A DNA stretch of 26,550 nucleotides. Source: an uncultured Gammaproteobacteria bacterium. GTDB taxonomy: Bacteria; Pseudomonadota; Gammaproteobacteria; Arenicellales; Poriferihabitantaceae. The notes beneath the pieces were generated by a model that searched no databases, was not told the DNA's origin, and worked only from the letters and a program-made list of their open reading frames with translations. The translations under genes were made by a program, and so were the position numbers. Below, in pieces: positions 23,334 through 26,550 of the stretch. Where the stretch lies: the NCBI GenBank assembly GCA_938021685.1, contig CALIFM010000164.1:1-26550 (forward strand), written 5' to 3'. Position 1 is the first letter of the stretch; every line of letters begins with the position of its first letter.

Positions 23334-24158
23334 TTATTTCTTTCGTCTACGAATGATCATGTTGTTTGATCGCTTGTTAACACGCGTGCGATAACCTTTA
23401 GTTGACACGCCCCAAGGTGAGCAAGGGTGACGACCACCTGATGTACGGCCTTCACCACCACCATGTGGATGATCCACTGGGTTCATCGCCACACCACGTA
23501 CGGTCGGGCGAATACCACGCCAGCGCTTCGCGCCCGCTTTGCCAAGCTTTCGCAAGCTGTGCTCTGAATTACCCACAGCACCAATAGTCGCACGGCAATC
23601 AACCAACACTTTGCGCATCTCACCCGAACGCAAGCGCAGCTGCGCATAGTTGCCTTCGCGGCCAATAAACTGAATCGAAGCGCCAGCAGATCGACCTAAT
23701 TGCGCGCCTTTACCAGGCTTTAATTCAACGCAATGTACGACAGTACCAATTGGGATGTTTTTCAACGGCAAGGTGTTGCCCGTTTTAATACCCACATCAG
23801 TGCCTGACTTAACCGAATCATCTTGTTTAAGGCCCTTAGGCGCAATAATATAGCGGCGCTCACCGTCTGCATATAACAGCAAGGCAATATTAGCGCTGCG
23901 GTTTGGATCGTACTCCAAGCGCTCAACACGCGCAGGAACACCGTCTTTAGTGCGTTTAAAATCAACAACACGGTAATGTTTTTTATGTCCGCCACCGCGG
24001 TGGCGCACAGTAATCTGCCCTGAATTGTTGCGGCCATTAATCGCTTTCTTCGGCTGGGTTAAGCCGGGGTACGATTGGCCCTTGTGCAACTCTTTGTTGA
24101 CCACGCGGACCATGCCGCGTTGTCCTGGGGTCGTTGGTTTTAACTTTAATAGTGCCAT
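23334..24158 (-). CDS. rplB: 50S ribosomal protein L2
   Basis: A 274-residue protein required for subunit association and peptidyl-transferase centre structure. Diagnostic pieces are GRNNSGQITVRHRGGGHKKH, RVERLEYDPNRSANIALLLY and the C-terminal loop MNPVDHPHGGGEGRTSGGRH containing the conserved histidine near position 229-231. It follows rplW after a 60-base gap. Confidence 0.98.
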   Translation of the reverse strand: MALLKLKPTTPGQRGMVRVVNKELHKGQSYPGLTQPKKAINGRNNSGQITVRHRGGGHKKHYRVVDFKRTKDGVPARVERLEYDPNRSANIALLLYADGERRYIIAPKGLKQDDSVKSGTDVGIKTGNTLPLKNIPIGTVVHCVELKPGKGAQLGRSAGASIQFIGREGNYAQLRLRSGEMRKVLVDCRATIGAVGNSEHSLRKLGKAGAKRWRGIRPTVRGVAMNPVDHPHGGGEGRTSGGRHPCSPWGVSTKGYRTRVNKRSNNMIIRRRKK

Positions 24159-24218
24159 GTGACTATTCTTCTCTAAAATTTACTTTATTCGGTTTTCTTT
24201 GTGCGCTAACCACTTATT

Positions 24219-24518
24219 TTAAGTAGCCATACCAATGAAATCGATGTCATGACCTTCTTTTAAGGTCACATAGGCTTTCTTCCAATCACTACGCTTGCCC
24301 ATAAAACGGCCTGTACGCTTTGATTTACCTTTCACCATCACCGTTTTAACGCTCTGAACTTCCACCTTGAAAAGCGTTTCAACCGCTTCTTTTACTTCGG
24401 GCTTAGTGGCCGTTTTCAACACTTCAAACGTGATCTGTCGATGCGCGTCAGCTGCGCCTGCTGTTTTCTCTGAAACATGCGGCCGACGCACAATTTGGTA
24501 CATTTTTTCTTCGTTCAT
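24219..24518 (-). CDS. rplW: 50S ribosomal protein L23
   Basis: A 99-residue protein at the exit-tunnel rim, docking site for trigger factor and SRP. It contains YQIVRRPHVSEKTAGAADAH and KRTGRFMGKRSDWKKAYVTL. I chose ATG 24516-24518 (MNEEKMYQ). AGG lies 8 bases upstream, and PHVSEK is then 12 residues in, close to E. coli. Two earlier in-frame starts (ATG 24522-24524, GTG 24525-24527) sit inside that ribosome-binding site. Confidence 0.95.
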   Translation of the reverse strand: MNEEKMYQIVRRPHVSEKTAGAADAHRQITFEVLKTATKPEVKEAVETLFKVEVQSVKTVMVKGKSKRTGRFMGKRSDWKKAYVTLKEGHDIDFIGMAT

Positions 24519-24531
24519 GCTCATCACCTGA

Positions 24532-25158
24532 TTAAGCTAGATTTTCGTCAATTTTCTTCAAGGCGTCGCTGGTCATCACCACTTTTTCATACGCCACTAA
24601 ACTCACAGGATCGATACCGCCCACCACTGTGGTGTCAACATGCTTAATATTGCGCGCAGAAAGCATCAAATTATTATCCTCTTCAGCGGTCACTAACAAA
24701 GCACGATCATTGCCAGGCTGAGCAATGCCCATCTTGCCAAGTTTCGCAGCAAAGTCTTTAGTTTTGATCTTCTTTACATCAAATTTGTCCACCACCAATA
24801 AACGCTCTTGGCGCGCCAATTCAGATAAGATAGAGCGCATCGCACCGCGATACATCTTACGATTCACTTTCTGTGCATAGCTACGTGTAGAGCGAGCAAA
24901 AGTTTGACCACCACCCGCAAAAATCGGGCTACGAATCGTACCTGCACGTGCGCGGCCAGTGCCCTTTTGGCGCCACGGCTTTTTACCGCCGCCGCTTACA
25001 TCACTGCGATTCTTCTGTGAACTGGTACCCGCACGGCCAGTAGCCATGTATGCAGTCACCACCTGATGAATCAGGCCTTCGTTAAAATCAGCCGCAAAGT
25101 TTTGGTCGGACACTTTTACCGAACCAGAACTACCTGTTAAATTTAGTTGTACGCTCAT
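24532..25158 (-). CDS. rplD: 50S ribosomal protein L4
   Basis: A 208-residue protein whose extended loop reaches the exit tunnel; in E. coli it also represses the S10 operon. The loop is visible as NRSDVSGGGKKPWRQKGTGR, then ARAGTIRSPIFAGGGQTFAR. The globular domain follows with RMYRG-type sequence NRKMYRGAMRSILSELARQE. It lies between rplC and rplW. Confidence 0.98.
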   Translation of the reverse strand: MSVQLNLTGSSGSVKVSDQNFAADFNEGLIHQVVTAYMATGRAGTSSQKNRSDVSGGGKKPWRQKGTGRARAGTIRSPIFAGGGQTFARSTRSYAQKVNRKMYRGAMRSILSELARQERLLVVDKFDVKKIKTKDFAAKLGKMGIAQPGNDRALLVTAEEDNNLMLSARNIKHVDTTVVGGIDPVSLVAYEKVVMTSDALKKIDENLA

Positions 25159-25228
25159 TACTTGAGTTCTCTATACAGTATGTATCTGTAATCTGTTGTG
25201 CAATCTGTTATTTAGAAATGCCGCAGCC

Positions 25229-26023
25229 TTAGCTTGCTTCATTTACCTCTTCTGCTTGGCCTGCCTCTTCTGCTTGGCCCGCCTCTTCTACTTGGCTAGC
25301 TTCTTCTTGGCTAGCTTCTTCTTGGCTTGCCTCTTTTGCTTTATTTGGTTTACTTATTGGGCTTGATTGACTTGATTGCGACCTTTGCTTTTTCTTAACC
25401 GAAGCCGTGATCACCACGTCAGCACCTTTAGACCCAGGCACCGAGCCACGCACCAACACAATATTGCGCTCGGTATCTAAGCTCAACAACTCTAAGCCTT
25501 GCTGAGTGACATTTGCTGCACCCATATGTCCGGCCATCTTCTTGCCTTTAAATACACGGCCTGGCGTTTGGTTTTGACCAATCGAACCTGGCTTACGATG
25601 CGCTTTAGATACACCGTGCGTAGCACGACCACCACCAAAGCCCCAACGCTTAACGCCACCTTGGAAACCTTTACCTTTAGAGCTTGCACGCACGTCAACA
25701 TACTGACCTTCGGCAAACACGTCGCTCATGCTAATTTCGCTACCAGCGGCATACTCATGGCCTGCTTCAACCGCAAACTCCCATACGCCGCGGCCCGCTT
25801 CCACGCCCGCTTTAGCAAAGTGGCCTTTCATTGGCTTAGTTACCCGATTAGGGCGACGCATGCCAGTGGTAACTTGAATACCATCATAGCCATCTACCTC
25901 TTGCGTGCGCACTTGAGTCACACGGTTTGGCGTTAATTCCACCACCGTAACAGGATGCGAATCGCCGTCTTCACTAAAGACGCGCGTCATACCAATTTTC
26001 TTTCCAACCAATCCCAGAGACAT
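25229..26023 (-). CDS. rplC: 50S ribosomal protein L3 with unusual repetitive acidic C-terminal tail
   Basis: A 264-residue protein that helps form the peptidyl-transferase centre. The core (1-210) is standard: SLGLVGKKIGMTRVFSEDGD, KGKGFQGGVKRWGFGGGRAT and GSIGQNQTPGRVFKGKKMAG. Q150 of that stretch is the glutamine methylated by PrmB in E. coli. Typical L3 is about 209 residues. Here a further 54 residues follow: a Ser/Gln/Lys linker (211-230), then tandem acidic repeats at 231-258 (EASQE, EASQE, EASQV, EEAGQA, EEAGQA). The frame is intact to a TAA-type stop, so this is a real in-frame extension rather than read-through of an error. Confidence 0.97.
   Translation of the reverse strand: MSLGLVGKKIGMTRVFSEDGDSHPVTVVELTPNRVTQVRTQEVDGYDGIQVTTGMRRPNRVTKPMKGHFAKAGVEAGRGVWEFAVEAGHEYAAGSEISMSDVFAEGQYVDVRASSKGKGFQGGVKRWGFGGGRATHGVSKAHRKPGSIGQNQTPGRVFKGKKMAGHMGAANVTQQGLELLSLDTERNIVLVRGSVPGSKGADVVITASVKKKQRSQSSQSSPISKPNKAKEASQEEASQEEASQVEEAGQAEEAGQAEEVNEAS
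25250..25333 (-). repeat. in-frame coding tandem repeat (15- and 18-bp units) in rplC
   Basis: On the minus strand this stretch consists of near-identical 15-base units (encoding EASQE, EASQE, EASQV) followed by 18-base units (encoding EEAGQA twice). Unit lengths are multiples of three, so copy changes keep the frame. It looks like slippage- or recombination-generated expansion. Confidence 0.85.
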
Positions 26024-26062
26024 AGTAGTAACCTTATGTATAAGCTAGTTCGTTAATGCTGA

Positions 26063-26380
26063 TTAATTCAGCTTGATTTCAACGCCCACACCAGCAGACA
26101 AGTCGAGCTTCATCAAAGCATCAACAGTCTTATCTGTTGGCTCAACAATGTCCAAAATGCGCTTGTGCGTGCGGATCTCTAATTGATCACGCGCCGACTT
26201 GTTCACGTGCGGCGACTTCAAAATGTCATAACGCTCACGCTTAGTCGGCAACGGGATAGGCCCTTTTACCAACGCACCAGTACGGCGCGCGGTATCAACA
26301 ATTTCCATCGCCGAACGATCGATCATCTTGTGATCATACGCTTTTAGGCTGATGCGGATTTTTTGACTTTCAACTTTCAC
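26063..26380 (-). CDS. rpsJ: 30S ribosomal protein S10 (NusE)
   Basis: A 105-residue protein of the 30S head, also NusE, the transcription antitermination factor. GALVKGPIPLPTKRERYDIL, SPHVNKSARDQLEIRTHKRI and VEPTDKTVDALMKLDLSAGV are diagnostic. The GTG start (26378-26380) is preceded by AGAGG 8 bases upstream. The gap to tuf is only about 61 bases, shorter than the roughly 170-base regulated S10 leader of enterics. Confidence 0.98.
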   Translation of the reverse strand: MKVESQKIRISLKAYDHKMIDRSAMEIVDTARRTGALVKGPIPLPTKRERYDILKSPHVNKSARDQLEIRTHKRILDIVEPTDKTVDALMKLDLSAGVGVEIKLN

Positions 26381-26441
26381 AGTTAAGGCCTCTATTCAAT
26401 TAGGTCGATCTGTTATAAATATTAAGAGCTAAGCCTGCTGA

Positions 26442-26550
26442 TTACTCAACAATCTTAGCCACAACGCCCGCACCTACAGTGCGGCCACCTTCGCGTATCG
26501 CAAAACGTAAACCCTCATCCATCGCAATCGGTGCAATCAAGTTCACATCC
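26442..26550 (-). CDS. tuf: elongation factor Tu, C-terminal end (gene runs off right edge)
   Basis: The last 35 codons are visible, with a TAA stop at 26442-26444. The sequence FAIREGGRTVGAGVVAKIVE is the invariant C-terminus of EF-Tu, the GTPase that brings aminoacyl-tRNA to the ribosome. It is immediately upstream of rpsJ, the usual str-S10 junction. Confidence 0.97.
   Translation of the reverse strand, partial: DVNLIAPIAMDEGLRFAIREGGRTVGAGVVAKIVE

Noticed and set aside
12188..26550. Many 60-170 residue plus-strand frames opposite the ribosomal genes
   Set aside because: They are antisense shadows of highly conserved genes, with compositionally odd translations and no supporting signals.
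1..26550. Mobile elements, prophage, CRISPR array, tRNA or rRNA genes
   Set aside because: No transposase, integrase, terminal inverted repeats, regularly spaced repeats or tRNA-like cloverleafs were seen; base composition is even across the corrinoid cluster, giving no direct sign of recent transfer.

Overview
The window (about 26.5 kb) looks like chromosomal DNA of a gammaproteobacterium, probably free-living and aerobic; genus not resolvable. The evidence is an uninterrupted S10-spc-alpha ribosomal superoperon in enterobacterial order, with rpmJ but no infA between secY and rpsM. The alpha-subunit C-terminal domain is very close to the enterobacterial one, rpsM has a GTG start, S14 is the long zinc-free type, and there is a classical AmpD. 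Base composition and codon use look alike across the window. I saw no insertion sequence, phage gene, tRNA, rRNA or CRISPR array.

Left part (1-3332): a truncated minus-strand 2-oxoglutarate/Fe(II) oxygenase-like gene is divergent from a three-gene polar amino-acid-type ABC importer (binding protein, one long permease, ATPase). A strong stem-loop lies between the binding-protein and permease genes. A 360-nt gap follows (3333-3692). It carries an inverted repeat abutting a consensus extended -10 element.

Middle (3693-11362): an eight-gene plus-strand cluster for corrinoid-dependent one-carbon metabolism. It encodes a corrinoid (B12) methyl-carrier protein, a DUF1638 protein, a small 'virulence factor'-family protein and a MetV-like cysteine-rich protein. 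These are followed by a MetF-like methylenetetrahydrofolate reductase, a methyltetrahydrofolate:corrinoid methyltransferase, a GFA-family zinc protein and a RACo-like reductive activator. A convergent GlxA/GbdR-type AraC regulator overlaps the last gene. The inferred flow is: methyl group from an unknown methylated substrate to the corrinoid protein, then to tetrahydrofolate, then oxidation by MetF/MetV, with RACo repairing cobalt that has oxidised to Co(II). The first enzyme, an MttB-type substrate methyltransferase, is not in the window, so the substrate is unknown. The importer and the regulator type hint at a quaternary or methylated amine or amino acid (inference).

Right part (11627-26550): ampD, a bidirectional terminator, then on the minus strand (reading right to left) tuf (3' end only), rpsJ, rplC, rplD, rplW, rplB, rpsS, rplV, rpsC, rplP, rpmC, rpsQ, rplN, rplX, rplE, rpsN, rpsH, rplF, rplR, rpsE, rpmD, rplO, secY, rpmJ, rpsM, rpsK, rpsD, rpoA and rplQ. 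This part is conventional except for low-complexity acidic tails on L3 (about 50 residues, repetitive), L17 and S3.
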